DNA of 64,000 nt from Thereva unica (GCA_949987705.1 OX465282.1:3584501-3648500); one strand, 5' to 3'. Counted from the stretch's first letter, positions 1-12,719 are shown. Translations and numbers: made by a program. Notes: generated by a model not told the origin, from the letters alone.

Positions 1-1000
1 TACAAAAAATACAAAAATAACAAAAAAGAACTTGTGCTATAATAAATTACTAGAATAACGATAAAAAACAGCAAACAAACAAAAAAACAAAAATATAATC
101 CTTACACAAAAACAAAAATATTTTTTTTTATGTTAAAAAACTATTAATATTATAAAACACAATTATACAAAGTCAACAAGGACAAAACAAACAAATATAT
201 ATTTTGTAGCTTTTAAGTTTATTGTAAAATTATTATCCTTAATACTGATTTCCCTCCTTCTTCTACTTCGTCTTTTCTTTCCCCTACTTTCCCCTTCTTT
301 CCACTACTATTATTATTATTATTACTAAAACTTCTTTTCTCCTACCGCGATCATAATAATAAAATAAATAAATATAATCATAATAACTTCTCTTTAATTT
401 TGTATAATAATTTATTTATATTTTTTTTTTAATATTATACTATATAATATTGTTATTAATACTTTCTTGAACTACTTTCTTCTTCTTTTTTATACGTTAA
501 TTAATTAATTATTATTATTATTATATTATTATATAAAACTCTTTAAAAGATGAAAACAAAAAATTGAAAATAAATAAATAAAAAAAATCTATTGTTACAC
601 AATTTTTGAGTAGACACTCTTTCTTCAATATGGATATATATATTTTATTATATATTCCAAAAACAAAAAAAATTATATAAAAGAAGAAATGAGAAGTAAA
701 AAATCAAATGAATAAATAATTTATGTTCACTTTTTTGAATATTCGTGTAAAACATATTTAGATTTTTTGTATAATTATTAATAAAAAAAAATAAAATGCA
801 GAGAGAAAAATATTGTAGAACTATTTAAAAAACAAAAATTGTATTAAAAATTCTACCAAAATATCATTTAAGGTTTTTTTTTAAATTAATTCAAATGTGG
901 GTCTCATCGATATTAACTCAAGGTACAACCATTTAGTCAAGTGGGAACACAACTTCTTTTGAGCAGCTAACTGGGCCAGTTTATAAGTGACCAAAGTTGT
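1..1000. other. AT-rich stretch without recognisable gene
   Basis: This stretch is dominated by A/T runs, TTA/TAA microsatellite patches and poly-T tracts. I see no reading frame of useful length, no splice-site series and no repeat that recurs elsewhere in the window. It ends where LINE-like coding sequence begins near 1010. Confidence 0.6.
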
Positions 1001-1009
1001 CTGAACAGA

Positions 1010-1935
1010 AGAAATCACCGTGTTTAATCACAAAGCTATTAGGGAGGCGATTAGATCGTTCAAACTATACAAGTCCCCTGGAGTGGACGGGATCTATCCC
1101 ATTCTGCTACAGGAGGGTTGCAACCTAGTCATTCCCTTATTATGTAAAATATTCAGGGCTTCCCTCGCAAATGGTTATATCCCATCTGTCTGGAGGAACG
1201 TTAACATAACATTTATGTATACCGAAGCCGCGTTCGGATTAAATCTTTCGGCTAAATCTTTCAGGACAATAAATCTCTCGTCTTTTGCAAATTGTCAACA
1301 GGGCGATAAGGGGATTATCTTCAACGCCGACCACTAAACTACGGAATTTTTGAACGACAAAAGTTTATTATATTTTATCACAGTAAGTACGCGCTCCTTG
1401 CTGTTTTCAGTCGAGGTCGAATTGCGTGAACTGGCCCCTGGTCTCTAGCTGGTGCACAATCGTAAGACTAAAAGTCAATTCCGACAAAACTATGCTAGTT
1501 CGTTTCACCACAAAACGATCACTACCGGATCTTTTGGAACCTACACTCTCAGACAAGCCAAATATTTAGGAGTGACGTTAGATGCCAAGCTCAACTGGAA
1601 CCAACACATGGACGCGCAGGACGAGCCTGTGGGCTTGCCACAGAGTTTGTGGTTTCACATGGGGTTTGCAACCGAAAACCATTTACTGGATATACACCAC
1701 CATCATTAGGCCCATGGTAAGTTCTGGAGCTTTAGTTTGGTGGCACAGAACGGCGCTTAAGGGTTTCATAACCAATTTATGCAAAATTCAAAGAATGGCC
1801 TGCCTTTTTATCACTGTGGCCATCCTCACATCCCGACGGCAGCGCTGGAGACTTCTCAATCTGGTACCCCTCCACATTGAGGTAAAGAAATCCATCATAA
1901 ACGCGGCGCCGCCGCTGAAAGTTAATGGTTAATTT
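1010..1935 (+). mobile_element. R1-like LINE fragment (decayed reverse transcriptase)
   Basis: Two pieces of an R1/LOA-type reverse transcriptase are readable on the plus strand. Positions 1020-1220 encode the motif FKLYKSPGVDGIYPILLQ, typical of the start of the RT domain. Positions 1556-1800 encode the thumb region, with KYLGVTLDAKLNW followed by TIIRPMVSSGALVWW across a frameshift. The YADD palm is missing between them, so the copy has an internal deletion as well as frameshifts. A close relative with the same thumb motifs lies at 57725-58800. It is a dead copy; the clade is assigned from remembered motifs only. Confidence 0.75.
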
Positions 1936-2211
1936 TCTCGGTCTACCCAAGGGTCTTTCTCCTTATATACTGATAGTGAAGACGTTTTTTGCTATTCTTC
2001 CTTCTGGCATACGTTTAACTTGTCCAGCCCAGTGAAGTCTGTTAAGTTTTACGAAAGAAAAGAAACTCATTGTTATATCTAATTCTCCATGCTCCTTCAT
2101 CCCAAATTGGGTCTCAGGCACACTCAGTGGATGAATATTATGAGACATTCCTAAATACACGAACTGTGTAGTCTTTCTTGGCGAACTAGGCAGTGTATTG
2201 AAGGGCTGCAT
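1925..2211 (-). mobile_element. LINE 3' tail fragment (RTE/craniofacial type)
   Basis: On the minus strand this encodes RLHWAGQVKRMPEGRIAKNV, the 'LRWAGHV.RM' tail found at the C-terminus of many insect LINE ORF2 proteins. It is in the opposite orientation to the LINE pieces on both sides, so this block is a mosaic of at least three insertions. No RT catalytic region remains. Confidence 0.6.
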
Positions 2212-2214
2212 GCG

Positions 2215-3250
2215 CTCAATTAAATCTGTAATGGCTGTCAGCGGATTTTCTAACGGAAGCGTTTATTCGTTTACTCCGAAGAATAGAAAAACTCCATGGT
2301 GGAATAACAAACTCTCTAAGTTAAAATATGCGGCAAGAAAGTGTTTCAACGCTGTCAATAAGAGTAACTAGATCTTCCACCAGAGCATCGAATATGTGCA
2401 AGACTCGGCAAAATTTCATTTTTACTACTATACTCTAGTGAAAGGAAAGTGGAGAAATCTCCGGTTTATAACAAGCACACTCTCCAGGTACAACTATTTA
2501 TACAAAAGTAAGGCCTCTTTCTGTCAGCTGGTTAAAAGCTATCTGAGAGAAAAACTTGAAGTTATAAGCGATGCGATTCGATTATTTAAACTTTACAAGT
2601 CTCCTGCGACCTAATTATGGCGATCGAAACCTAACCGATATCAAATAAATTGAACGGATAAGATCAGAAGGGATAATAGCCACTAATTTCAACATCCACA
2701 CTGGAACCACAAGAATGAAACGTTTTTCGGAAAAAATAGACGATTCCGATATCACGGGGGCATCGATGTCCGCCTATTAGATCGTGTCGTGTCAATCGTC
2801 ACCTCTGATCTTATCCGTTCGCTTTATTGAATATCGGTTAGGTGTTGATTGCCACACTAACTCTGCTTTACTCTGAAAGATATTCAGGTTTTCTTTCGAA
2901 CTTAGTCGCAATACAATATTGCACTCACACCCATGCTTCTGATTACATCCACACTAAATCCTTCAGGTATATAAGCTTCTTGTCTTTCGACTGAATACAA
3001 CGGAGAGCATATTTTACAAAAAGGTATACTTAACTTGTGCGCCAATCACTCTGCTCTTCTCAGCATGCGTACTAGGAGGAGAAGTCCACTGAGACGATCC
3101 TTCACGATGTAGTCCTCAAGCTGAAACAGGAGATATTAAAAAAAATAATGGCCTGACCTGTCCTCTTCGATATTGAAAGGAGCTTTCGACAACACCATTT
3201 TTGATACTATAGCAAAGGCTCTAAAATTACGAAGAATAGTGAACTTACAC
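2215..3250 (+). mobile_element. R1-like LINE fragment interrupted by a MITE
   Basis: Plus-strand translation in shifting frames gives an endonuclease-RT linker (PWWNNKLSKLKYAARK near 2310). The RT start follows (RLFKLYKSP near 2580), and after the MITE at 2619-2853 come the finger region and a 'QHAY...KST ETILHDVV' segment near 3060-3115. The same RT start motif occurs in the copy at 1020. The fragment ends near 3240 in an A-rich stretch. Several stops and frameshifts make it a pseudo-element. Its value is that it dates the MITE, which must be younger than this LINE. Confidence 0.65.
2619..2853. mobile_element. MITE with about 50-bp imperfect terminal inverted repeats
   Basis: The left end reads GGCGATCGAAACCTAACCG. 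The right end, reverse-complemented, reads GGCAATCAACACCTAACCG. Inversion continues inward through AACGGATAAGATCAGA on both arms, giving TIRs of about 50 bp around a roughly 130-bp core with no coding capacity. The element of about 235 bp sits inside an R1-like LINE fragment. I could not settle the target-site duplication, so the superfamily is unknown. Confidence 0.75.
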
Positions 3251-3760
3251 CGAAAACGAAACAATAAAACAAAGCAAGTTTTTATTTTTTAAATTACATT
3301 GTATTTAAACTAAACTTATGTATAAAAAAATCAACATTATAAATGTACCTTAATAATAATAACTTCTATTTAATTTTGCTTAAGGCATAGTCTGGCAAAA
3401 TTTATTGCTTTTATTATGACAACAAATAAAACATTTTTTTATCACATCAAAATATATTAATAATATACCATAGTAGTTGGGGCGATTTTTTTATATATTA
3501 TAATCGGGAAATAATGTTTTCTTACATAGTTATTTCTGAATTATGTTCGTTTTGATACAATAAAGAAGAAAGGACTTTTCAGATCAAGAAAAACCGAACA
3601 CTCTAACAGAGGAAAAACAATAATTTAGGAACGTTGAAGACAAACGTCAGGGCAAAACAAAAGAAAAGAACAGGGAGAACCTGATTGTACTAACTTTGCC
3701 AACGCTTATCAACATTAAAAGCAAGCAAGCGCTATTCAGGCAAACCCCGATGCTTTATTA
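3251..3760. other. AT-rich spacer
   Basis: Mostly A/T-rich sequence after the LINE end. No reading frame, inverted repeat or recurring unit is evident. Coding-like sequence resumes near 3760. Confidence 0.5.
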
Positions 3761-4440
3761 CAACTGCCAAGGTTGTCTGTATAACCGTGCAGCCTAGCAG
3801 CAAAAAATTTGGTGCTACCAAGAGAAGGAGGGCCAAGGTAAGGAAGGTCATAACGGAATTGAGAAGCTTCAAGGAGCACCTGATTGTACGCGGAGCACAC
3901 CGAGTTGCATATTTACAATTTCCTTACAAAGGCAGGACACCGAGAGGCTCCAAGAACTGGACCCAGTCATCCGCTATACTGCCAGAAGTTTCTGGACCCA
4001 CCAGAAAAGTGGTAGCACCGACTCCTATATCTTCTAGGGGGTAATGTCGCGTGCCGGTCCCAACTGATGCATTGCGAAAACGACAACGGTCAGATGTTGG
4101 GAGTCACAAGAACTCTCATACCCGGACGATGGGCAAATAGACGGAGGAGCAATCCTATTGACTAAGGTGGACAAAAGTCTTAAAGGCGGTTGTCCACCCA
4201 AACTTTTGTGTCTAAGGGCGGCAGGGGACCTTATTAAGATCACTTGCGCCAATGAGCGTACCAGCCAATGGTTGACCAATGGCTGCAGGTTTGGGAAGAG
4301 TGCAACCTCAAAGTAATCAAGGAGAAGGACCTTCTCAAATTCAAACGGATGGCAGTGAATGATATTAGGGAACCGGAACAGATGCTCCGCAGGATGGAAA
4401 TACAAAATCAGCCAATTGAGATAATCTCTAGACAGAAGTC
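3760..4440 (+). mobile_element. LINE ORF1 (DUF4780-like) remnant
   Basis: Frames here match the ORF1-like sequence at 56700-57600. Both carry a basic patch (KKFGATKRRRAKVRK here, KKSGATKKRRRAKARK there) and later a region encoding EPEQMLRRMEIQNQPIEI. The arrangement 'TSQWL...(W)..C...' followed by 'LLKFKR...EPEQ' resembles DUF4780-type ORF1 proteins of R1/LOA-like LINEs; that family name is a judgement from memory. The copy has stops and frame changes and breaks off abruptly near 4440, where an unrelated LINE begins in the same orientation. Confidence 0.55.
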
Positions 4441-5340
4441 GTAAAGATCGGAACGACTGTTTTGATAATAAGTGCAAGCTGGCAACTGAACGTAAGAATG
4501 CTGCGTACAGAGCAATGCACCAGTCTCAGAGAACACGGGCACGCGAAGAGAAATATAAAGAGCTCAGAAAAGAAGAAAAAAGAATGCACAGATGAAAAAA
4601 GGAAGCCTGTGAGAAAGATCTCGTCTGTCAACTAAAACTAGTTCTGCCGAAGAGTCCGCAGTATGATGCAATTCACACCACGTTGCACATACTGCAAGGC
4701 CAATCAATCACGATCACCGCTCATAAAGGCATCTTGGAGCGATGGGAAGAGCACTTTCATGAATTGCTAAATAGCGATAGCCATAACCTAGCTCAAAAAC
4801 AACAAGGCCTCGGATGCAGACGGAAGCGAAGCTGGTTAAATATGGAGGGTCTTCATTACACCAAGCGATTCATGAATGAATTGTGCAAGTATGGGAGCAG
4901 GAAGCAATGTCAGAAGACTGGAGAAAAGGCAACCTCTGCCCGGTAGATAAAAAAGGAGATATTACAACGTGCATTAATTATCGCAGTATAACGTTGAGTA
5001 CCGCTTGTAAGATATTCTCCGCTATCTTACAAAACAGGATGGCCACATACGCCAAAAACATCATAGGCCATTACCAGTGTGGCTTCAGCCCAGGCAAATC
5101 AACGACTGATCAGATTTTCAACTTGAGGCAGGCTATGGAAAAATGTCAAACTCAATTCAACACCTCCTCATAGAACATAGACTTTAAAGCCGCCTATGAT
5201 AGCATAGCCAGAGAAGAATTCTACAAAGCTATGAGAGAATTCGGCATCTGCAACAAACTGACAAGACTATGTACATTGACCATGACCAATGTGACAAGCC
5301 AAGTAAAGGTATCCGGAACACTGTCCAGATCAATCAATCT
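4440..5340 (+). mobile_element. LINE ORF2 fragment, second copy of the 34.5-kb element family
   Basis: Starting at 4440 the plus strand encodes DRNDCFDNKCKLATERKNAA, then KGILERWEEHFHELLN, VWEQEAMSEDWRKGNLCPV and YQCGFSPGKSTTDQIF. These match, in order, the minus-strand LINE at 34490-36800. The copy runs from the endonuclease-RT linker into RT fingers and palm, then loses similarity after about 5330, before the catalytic YADD motif. Several frameshifts are present. It is a non-autonomous, dead fragment. Confidence 0.8.
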
Positions 5341-6152
5341 CCTTCTCAACCTCAAGTCAATAGACAGACTAGCCTGTTCAAATCTGCGATATAGAGGTGT
5401 AGCACATTAGGCCAAGTGAATTCGCCGTGATACTTTCAGACCAAATACCACACAAAACATAAACAATCTATACAGTCGTCCCAACTATTAACTGAAATAA
5501 AATATTTAAAATTTAATATTAACATAATTATTACAAATAATTATGAGATTTAGTTGTGGTTTTTCTCTAATACAATTCTTAAATAAACAAAAAAAAAGAC
5601 ATTTACACTATTTTCTTGTATAAAAAACTTCTCTAAGGCAAAACAAAATATAAAATAGTAATAAAGTTTGTATATAAAGTTGTAATACAAAGAATGTTTG
5701 ATTATTGTAGTTTTAAACTGCAGTTACCCTAAAAAGGCGGTAATGTTATTTAGAATTGCATTAAAATACGGATAAATAACAGCCTTTTGTTCTTAATTAT
5801 TGTAAACTAAAAAATACAAACGATTTAAATTGGAATATTTCGAAGTAAAAAAAAGTTTTGTATGTATTTAAAAAAATTCGTATCAAAAACCACTTTTTTT
5901 TGTCAATATTATAAAAAAAATTCAACGAAAAATATTTAAAAAAAATTAAATTTTATGCTATGGCCTCGTAGTTTCTTCAATTTTTAAAAAACACTTATTA
6001 TGTTTTTTTATCTTTCTTTCTCAAATCCAATCTATGGATCCTCCATATTAATGAAATGTCCTAAGTACATCCATAATTCTATATACACATACAACAGATA
6101 CGAGATATGCTCTGCTCCACTAATCTTATAACTTACACTTCAGAGATTTCAT
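5341..6152. other. AT-rich 3' flank of the GALNT gene
   Basis: Very A/T-rich, with long T and A runs and no coding frame. Because the glycosyltransferase gene ends at 6153 on the minus strand, its 3' UTR should occupy the right part of this stretch. I found no single convincing poly(A) signal among the many A/T runs. Confidence 0.5.
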
Positions 6153-9100
6153 TCAAAACTCCTCATCCGATTGTGCAGCATTAAAGTTCGCCAATGCTGT
6201 CCGATTAATAAATCCAAATTTCCATTTCATGTTCTTATTATCACCATCGCAATCATTAACAAAGACCTTTCTTGATTTCGGATCTGCCTCGAGGCATCTC
6301 ATATTCTTTCCTTGTATCAACCAATGATTTTGCCGTTCATAGAACCACAATTGATTGCCATGTTGTCCATGGCATTCATACAGCAAAACTGGTGCATTTT
6401 TACTACTAGCTGAAACATCCAAGCAATTACTTTTACCCCTTTGCCTTAGATCCTTGTGCCAACTAAGTGCCCAATTTTGATTGCCGTGTGGATTCTCATC
6501 GTTGGTTGCGCATTGATATAACCCAACTTGCTCGCGCCGCTTATGATTTAGTGTGTCAAGGCATAAATGTGGGGTGGATTCACTGCGAATTGTTCCATGA
6601 GCATAATCTGGCGGCTCAACGGGTGGATATTTTTTGGGTAGATCGAAGGCTATATTTTGCATAAACCATTTAAATGATTTACAATTTAGACGCTTTCGTA
6701 TTTCCTTTTGTTGTGTTAGATCGCCGGGATCTAGATTCGAGTAAGCATCGGGGTTTCTATCGTATAAATATTTTTTGTATTCATCCATCCATACTTCAGC
6801 GACTCTTTTGTAGTTCTGGAAATAGAGTTTTAGTTATAATGTGTTATAATGCGTATATGCTTTTTTTCTAGATTTATTCTATCTTAAAGTCAGAAAATTT
6901 ACTTGATCACAAAAAATTGTAATGAGAAAGAATATTTGACTCAAACAAAATATGAAATTACTTAATCCTTGGTTTACATAGTTATTCCAGACGTAGAGCA
7001 TAACAAAGAAAATTCCTGGAGAGATACATATATAGTACATATGCGGCATGGGTTCGTATTGTTTACTCACGACGTTGCAGTCCAGTGAGCATTCGTTTAT
7101 CATGCATCGGTAAAATTCACCATACCATCATCAGTGAAATTTTCATCACCACAATTTGCAAGAAACACGGTCCAATTCTATTCTATTCGCGGATAGAGCG
7201 GCTCAAACAATCACATATCCGTAACGTGACGGCGTTTGTAGTGTAGTTCCGGGAGTATTAGTGAAAAAAAATATCGGTCCAATATAATTCCATGCAAACA
7301 AATTGAGAAAAGCGCGACATGTTCTCACAGATCCAATGCAGTGGGGAACCGTGAAAAAACCAAAAAATTCGTTGCCATCGATTTCAAACCTAAAATGTCT
7401 AATGCCACTGAACTGAAAAAGGAGGTGCTGTATGGATGTCAGTGAAAAATTCATCACGGAAGACACTGACACGGAAGCATCGAATATTAGATAAAGAATA
7501 AGGTAATGTCGACTGAGTAAACGTGCTTCCGTGCAGCTCCCCGTTATTTTAATTTATACGCATAGTCTTTATATTCGAAATCGTATTTTTGGTCATCAAG
7601 TACATATATACATATTACCCCATCTTTCTTAAACCCGGCGATTGTGCCTTTCTCCTTTCTTTTTTTCTTTTCCGTTTTTTTCGATCAAAATGTCTAAATC
7701 GAACCAAATAAGGCGAAAAAACAGAAAATGTTGCCCGACAGTGCAAACGTTAACACTGGGGTCAATTCACCCTCGAGCAGTAGCAGGCACACCGATAGCA
7801 CCAGCAGAACCCTCGGTCGACGTCAGTTGCAGGCCCTGAAGACAGCTTTGAGCTGATCTGAAAAAAAGCTTTTAATAACCTTCAATCACATGCTGCACGA
7901 ACACCTTGCCACCTTCGCGGATCGGTTCAACTCGCTCTTCGACAACCGTTTGAACTCGCTTGAGACTCGCCGAATAGCACGTATTCATGAGGTTTGTAAT
8001 TCATTCAATAGTCAAATTGCAGGGCTGAGAGACGATGTAGAAACAGTAAACCACAGCATCTACGAAATCGCCAGAACTCCCCGACTGTCAGCGCTGTGAC
8101 TCCTAGTTCGTTACTGATTGTGAAATTTTTGTCGGCCAACGAGCAGCATAAATCCCTGTGAAAAGCCCGACATCACGGCCCTCTCTTGAATCCGGGATTT
8201 TCTTTTGACAGCGCTGTTTGTTTGAGCGAAAGCCTTTCACCTAAAAATGAGAACATTTTTCGTTCAGCAAGAAAACTGCAACTTAGAAATCTCGTCACTC
8301 CAGTGTTTTCACGGCAAGGCCGGATTTTTGTTCAGTGGAATAAAAATCAACGACCTCAAATAGGTCAGTTCTTGACCTGAACGAAGCCGCTTCCGTCAAG
8401 CATAGCTCAGGAAAAGTAGCTCAGATTTTGGAGCATCCTATTCACCACTGGAAACACTATTTAAGCGCGTCAATGGCAATCTGGATTTAGATCTAGACAT
8501 ACATAGTTGTGAAACTGCACTACTAAAAGTCTATTCGAATATGTATCTACAATGACTTTCTTGGACAAGACTAAAGTAACTTTCTTGATTTTACTCGACT
8601 TCTCAAAAGCATTTGATTTAGTTTATCATGTAACGCTATTACAGAAATTAGGTAGTAATTTCTATCTCGGTCCTACTACTGTGAAATTATTGCTAAGTTA
8701 TTTATCTGTTCGTTCTCAAATCGTTAAAATCCAGGACAAATTCTCCAAGCACATAATTCTACGCTGTGGTGTTCCACAAGGGTCTATTCTGGGTCCCTTG
8801 CTGTTTAGCATTTATATTAATGACCTAACTCTTGTAATGAAGAACACATCTGTTTACTTATATGATGATGTGAAAAATTACATAAGTATGTTCATCCATT
8901 CAATCGTTGAGTATATTCGCAGATTTAACGATGATTTGAGGAGCATTTCTGATATGACTGTTACCAATAAAGTGCCCATAAATCCTAGGAAATCTTCATG
9001 TCTGGTGTATTGTATGTACCCTCGTGCCAATTGTAAAAAATGATGCTGTCTAGCCTTATGTTAACTCAGTCAGAAACCTAGGTGTTGTGTTTAATTCTCT

Positions 9101-11600
9101 ACTGTTGAGTTCCGGTTCATACCTCCAAGGACACAGCACTTTGGTGGCTTGTGGGAGGCGGCTCAGGCACTTTTGGTTCAAACCTTGTGCGGTGTTCTTC
9201 TTACCTTCGAGGAAATAACCAACTTACTAACCCAGATAGAGGGTGAATTAAAGTATCGACTGATAACGATCCAACGGACTTTTAAACTCTAACACCTGCA
9301 CATTTCCTAAATCAAGGTCCTTTGGAGAACTTTTCTGAACCTTTTTATGATATTAATAAAATTAGTTATCTCCGTAAATGACAGCGAGGTAGTTGTTACC
9401 ATCAGCACTTATGGCAGCGTTGGGCTCGAGAGTATATCCAGCAGCTCTGGCAAAGACGATACTTTACCACCTTACAAATGGGCCCTGGGCCGGATTGACA
9501 ACTGCTGGGCACTCCTTACAACGAGTAGGCTCACCTGGAGACCAGGACACATACTTGGCGTGCACCCTAAACAAGATGATGAAAAGAACAACTCATCTCA
9601 TCTCACTGCATACATAGTGCCAGATCGGATCAACAAAGTCCTGACTTATCTCCACCAAAACCTGCACAAACCTTCCCCCTATTTCAATGGGCAAGGATAA
9701 TGTAACAGCTGACCCATCTATTACCATCCTGGGCGTGACTTTATCTACTGATCTTCGATGGAATAATCACATATACCAAGTCGCCAAACAAACGTATCAA
9801 TGCATATCTTTTCCTTAAGTGATGCAAGTTTCTCCTCCAGCCAGCTGCAGTGGCTACAATCTACAAATCCTACATTCGGCCCCGCCTCGAATACAACTCG
9901 TATATCTCGGCTAGCGCCCCAAAGATCACCTTGGCTTGGCTGGACAAGGTTCAACACGGCGCCATCAAACTCATTGGCGATAGAACTCTACCTTTAATAA
10001 CATAGGAATGTAGCACCCCTCAGCAAGTTTTACCGCTAATGTCATAGCAACTGTTCCACTGAAATTAGAGATGCAATTAGTCGGAATTCAATGCGAAAAA
10101 GGAACTAGACCAGCGAACTGGGCTAACCATAGTTCCAAATTGATGGAAATAAATTCTTTCTATTTTTGTTGTGGTCTTATAGTGCCAGTGAATGGATTTG
10201 CCAATGTTATATAACAAAGTAAAGAATGTTAGTAAGAATAGTGATTACTGATCTAAAACTACTTATGGTGGTTATAAATATTGAAATTTTGCATTGCGAC
10301 AAGTTATACCAATTGTTTTCTGATGTTCCAATGTTAATAAAAAAACTTACCTTATGTAAATAATTTCCTTTTCGCGGATTTCGGAATGGTACACTACCCC
10401 TATAAATATGACCAACTCTTGAGCACGGAGCATCTAACAATTCACCACCGCACATCCAAATTTTAAAGCTCAATTCATATTGTTCTCCACCCCAAATATC
10501 TAATCCTTCATCATAACCGCCTAATTTCCAGAAAAAATCTGCCGATATAGCAAATAAACCTCCAGCCATTACAGGACTTCTGAAAGGTTTCGTTTTATCC
10601 TTCAAGTCTTCAGGTAAAAGTGGCAGACGTTTGTAGTAAAATTCCCAATCAAATGCTCCTCTAGCTCCTTCATCTTGAGCACGATATTGAAATGTAGTGT
10701 GATCAATAACATCAATAAATGGACAAACACTAGCTTTCGGATTTAATGCAATTGGCTCGAGGAGCGGCGGTAACCAATTATAATTTGCTTCAATGTGTGA
10801 ATCTAGAAATATTAAGACCGGTGCCGTGGCCTTTTGGGCACCAGCTGTACGTGCACGGATTAATCCTAAACGTTCTGGCAAACGGATTATTTTAACTATT
10901 GGTAAATACTTTTGTACGTAAGCATCAAGCTTAGCGCCGAGAAATTCTTTTGTGCTGTGATCATCAACCAAAATGATTTCTTCTAGCAGTTCGGGTGGTG
11001 AACGATTTATGATGCTGTAACATGATCGGAGAAGCGTACTCCAATGCTCATCAAAAAATGGTATAATGATGCTAACTTTTGGCAGTTCTGTTACATAGGT
11101 TTTTGTTTGGCATCTGTAAAATAAATAATATTAGTAAAATATAAATTTTTAAATATTGAAACAATTGCAACACACCCTGGATATCTAATATCAGGAACTG
11201 ATCGATTTAGAGATATATGATCACTTAATAAGGCATTAAATCCATTCTGATTGTATAGTTGCTCCTTTTTCAGTGTGTTAACATCTTTCAATTCAGCTGG
11301 TTTGCCACGCTCTCCTAGTCCCTCTTGCAGCAGCTGTTTTGTTATACTAAAGTGATCGTGCCAGTCTTTCTTTTTTAGAATTCGTTTTATAGATCCTTTC
11401 AATACTTTTTGTGGTGTTTCGATTTCGTTTTCTGTATCGGATAATTCTGGTAATGGATTTTGTTTTAATTGTGCAGACTTATATGTTGATGGATCGTTAA
11501 CATTGGGACTAGAGATCCATGAGGAGATCATAAGAAATATTGAAATGGCTACAAATGTGCCGATTATGGTCTTAACTATACACAAACCGCTCCGACGCAT
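6153..11600 (-). CDS. Polypeptide N-acetylgalactosaminyltransferase, GALNT10/pgant6-like
   Basis: This type II Golgi membrane enzyme transfers GalNAc from UDP-GalNAc to Ser/Thr, starting mucin-type O-glycans. Coding exons are 11176-11600, 10351-11113 and 6153-6815, giving 616 aa. The start ATG at 11600 gives a short basic cytosolic end (MRRSG) and one membrane segment at about residues 8-28. The GT-A catalytic domain shows the DSH manganese motif (246-248), the WGGEQYE motif (349-355) and a VGHIY histidine (377). [10 protein letters not shown] opens the third exon. A ricin-type lectin domain (about 468-600) has CLD/QxW repeats (CLDTL, CLDVS, GNQLW, CLEAD). Junctions: GG|gtgtgt with acag|A, then AAG|gtaagt with cag|AAC. 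Intron 1 is 62 bp; intron 2 is 3.5 kb and carries LINE debris. The CSRVGHIYR and [10 protein letters not shown] stretches favour the GALNT10/pgant6 subgroup over other GALNTs; the exact orthologue is an inference. Confidence 0.93.
7505..9130 (+). mobile_element. CR1/jockey-like LINE with retained 5' end, in GALNT intron 2
   Basis: The insertion is antisense to the host gene. ORF1 begins at 7690 ([10 protein letters not shown]), passes a coiled-coil-like stretch near 7890-8090, and ends with a typical ORF1 C-terminal module near 8230-8380 ([22 protein letters not shown]). ORF2 RT follows almost directly at 8540-9045, with [13 protein letters not shown] and [20 protein letters not shown]. The catalytic box reads YLYDDV where YADD is expected, so one residue is lost. 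The endonuclease domain is missing between ORF1 and RT. ORF1 starts like the element at 20914 (MPKSQQSRLN), so the two belong to one family. Confidence 0.8.
9680..10010 (+). mobile_element. LINE RT C-terminal (thumb) fragment
   Basis: Plus-strand frames encode [19 protein letters not shown] at about 9717-9770. Across frameshifts come the equivalents of '[15 protein letters not shown]', '[17 protein letters not shown]' and the end of a jockey-like RT thumb. It lies in GALNT intron 2, antisense to the host gene. Whether 9140-9680 belongs to the same insertion is unclear; that part shows no recognisable protein. Confidence 0.65.
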
Positions 11601-12060
11601 TTTGCGGCTTTTTTTATATTAGTAGTTTTGTTACATTAGGAGCTGTGGAATAGAATGGAAGCATTTATTAGTAAAATAAGATAGTTAAATATTGTTTATT
11701 TGTTAACTTTATAAAGTAAGTATACAAGTACTAAGTTTTTTAAATGTGAATTAGCGTTTAACAAAATGTTAGCGATATTTGGATTGTGATTTAAGTGGGG
11801 TTTTGGTTTTATATGATACAAAGATAACACCTTTTCAACAGAGTTACGTTTGCTAGCCTAAATGTAGAATTACCGTTCTTGTACGACAGTCTATAAAAAA
11901 ACAAACCTTTCAAAGCATTTAGACAATTCTTGGATTTCTATTTAAGATTTGCGTTCTATTCGATCTTCCGATATAGTCCACTTAAGTCGATACAATAGCT
12001 TCCGTCTTAGGTTTGGCATAATTTTATGCTTAAAGTCTTAGGACGTTTGAACATCATCTG
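11601..12060. other. 5' flank of the GALNT gene
   Basis: A/T-rich sequence upstream of the GALNT start codon (minus strand). It should hold the 5' UTR and promoter, but I see no confident TATA box or initiator and no coding frame. Confidence 0.4.
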
Positions 12061-12710
12061 AGGAAAAACTTTGCAGTTCGAGCCTTGAGGACCACCCGCA
12101 TCAACATCATCAGGAGCTCCACAGCCTATTGTTGGCCTTGGCTTCCTCCAGCATTCGCCTCCATGATTCTCGATCCCTGGCTTGACTTTTACAGTTTCCT
12201 ATATCCAACTGTCTCAAGTCATCCTCGACGTCATCTATGTAAGTATCTTTTCTTAGGACGACCTGGTCTCCGTTTTCCTGGCGGTACTTTCCCCAGCACT
12301 ATTTTTGTCGGGTTCCGTTCCCCACCTCGTTGGACATGACCAATCAATGTTTATTTTGATCACTTTAACAACTCCTTCGATATTGTAGGTGTCGATCGTT
12401 ATATTTTGTCTGCTACTTCTGGTGTTTTTTGTGCATGCACATATACATTGTTTTGTGCTCGTTTATTTCCAACCCTTTTTTTGCGGCTTGCTCAAGTGCT
12501 ACAAAGTTCTCCTTCATGCTCTTCCAAGTATAGCAATATCGTCGGAAAAGCGTAATATTCGCGCTGACCTATCAAAGATACACTCTGATGTGTACCCTTC
12601 GGAAAATCTTTTAGTCATCAGCTTTTCCGTTCCGTCAACCATAGTTTCTTTGTACAAAAAATTTATTGGTCTATTGGCCTAACAATTGAACGGGTCGTGA
12701 CTTCATCACA
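12060..12710 (-). mobile_element. LINE RT palm-to-tail fragment
   Basis: Minus-strand translation shows a DDIAILGR palm motif near 12540, then GLEINEHKTM near 12450. Near 12310-12230 comes a tail rich in P, G, K and R (KIVLGKVPPGKRRPGRPKKR) typical of the end of RTE-like ORF2 proteins. Stops break the frame. It is back-to-back with the plus-strand fragment starting near 12720. Confidence 0.6.
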
Positions 12711-12719
12711 GGCAGCGAA

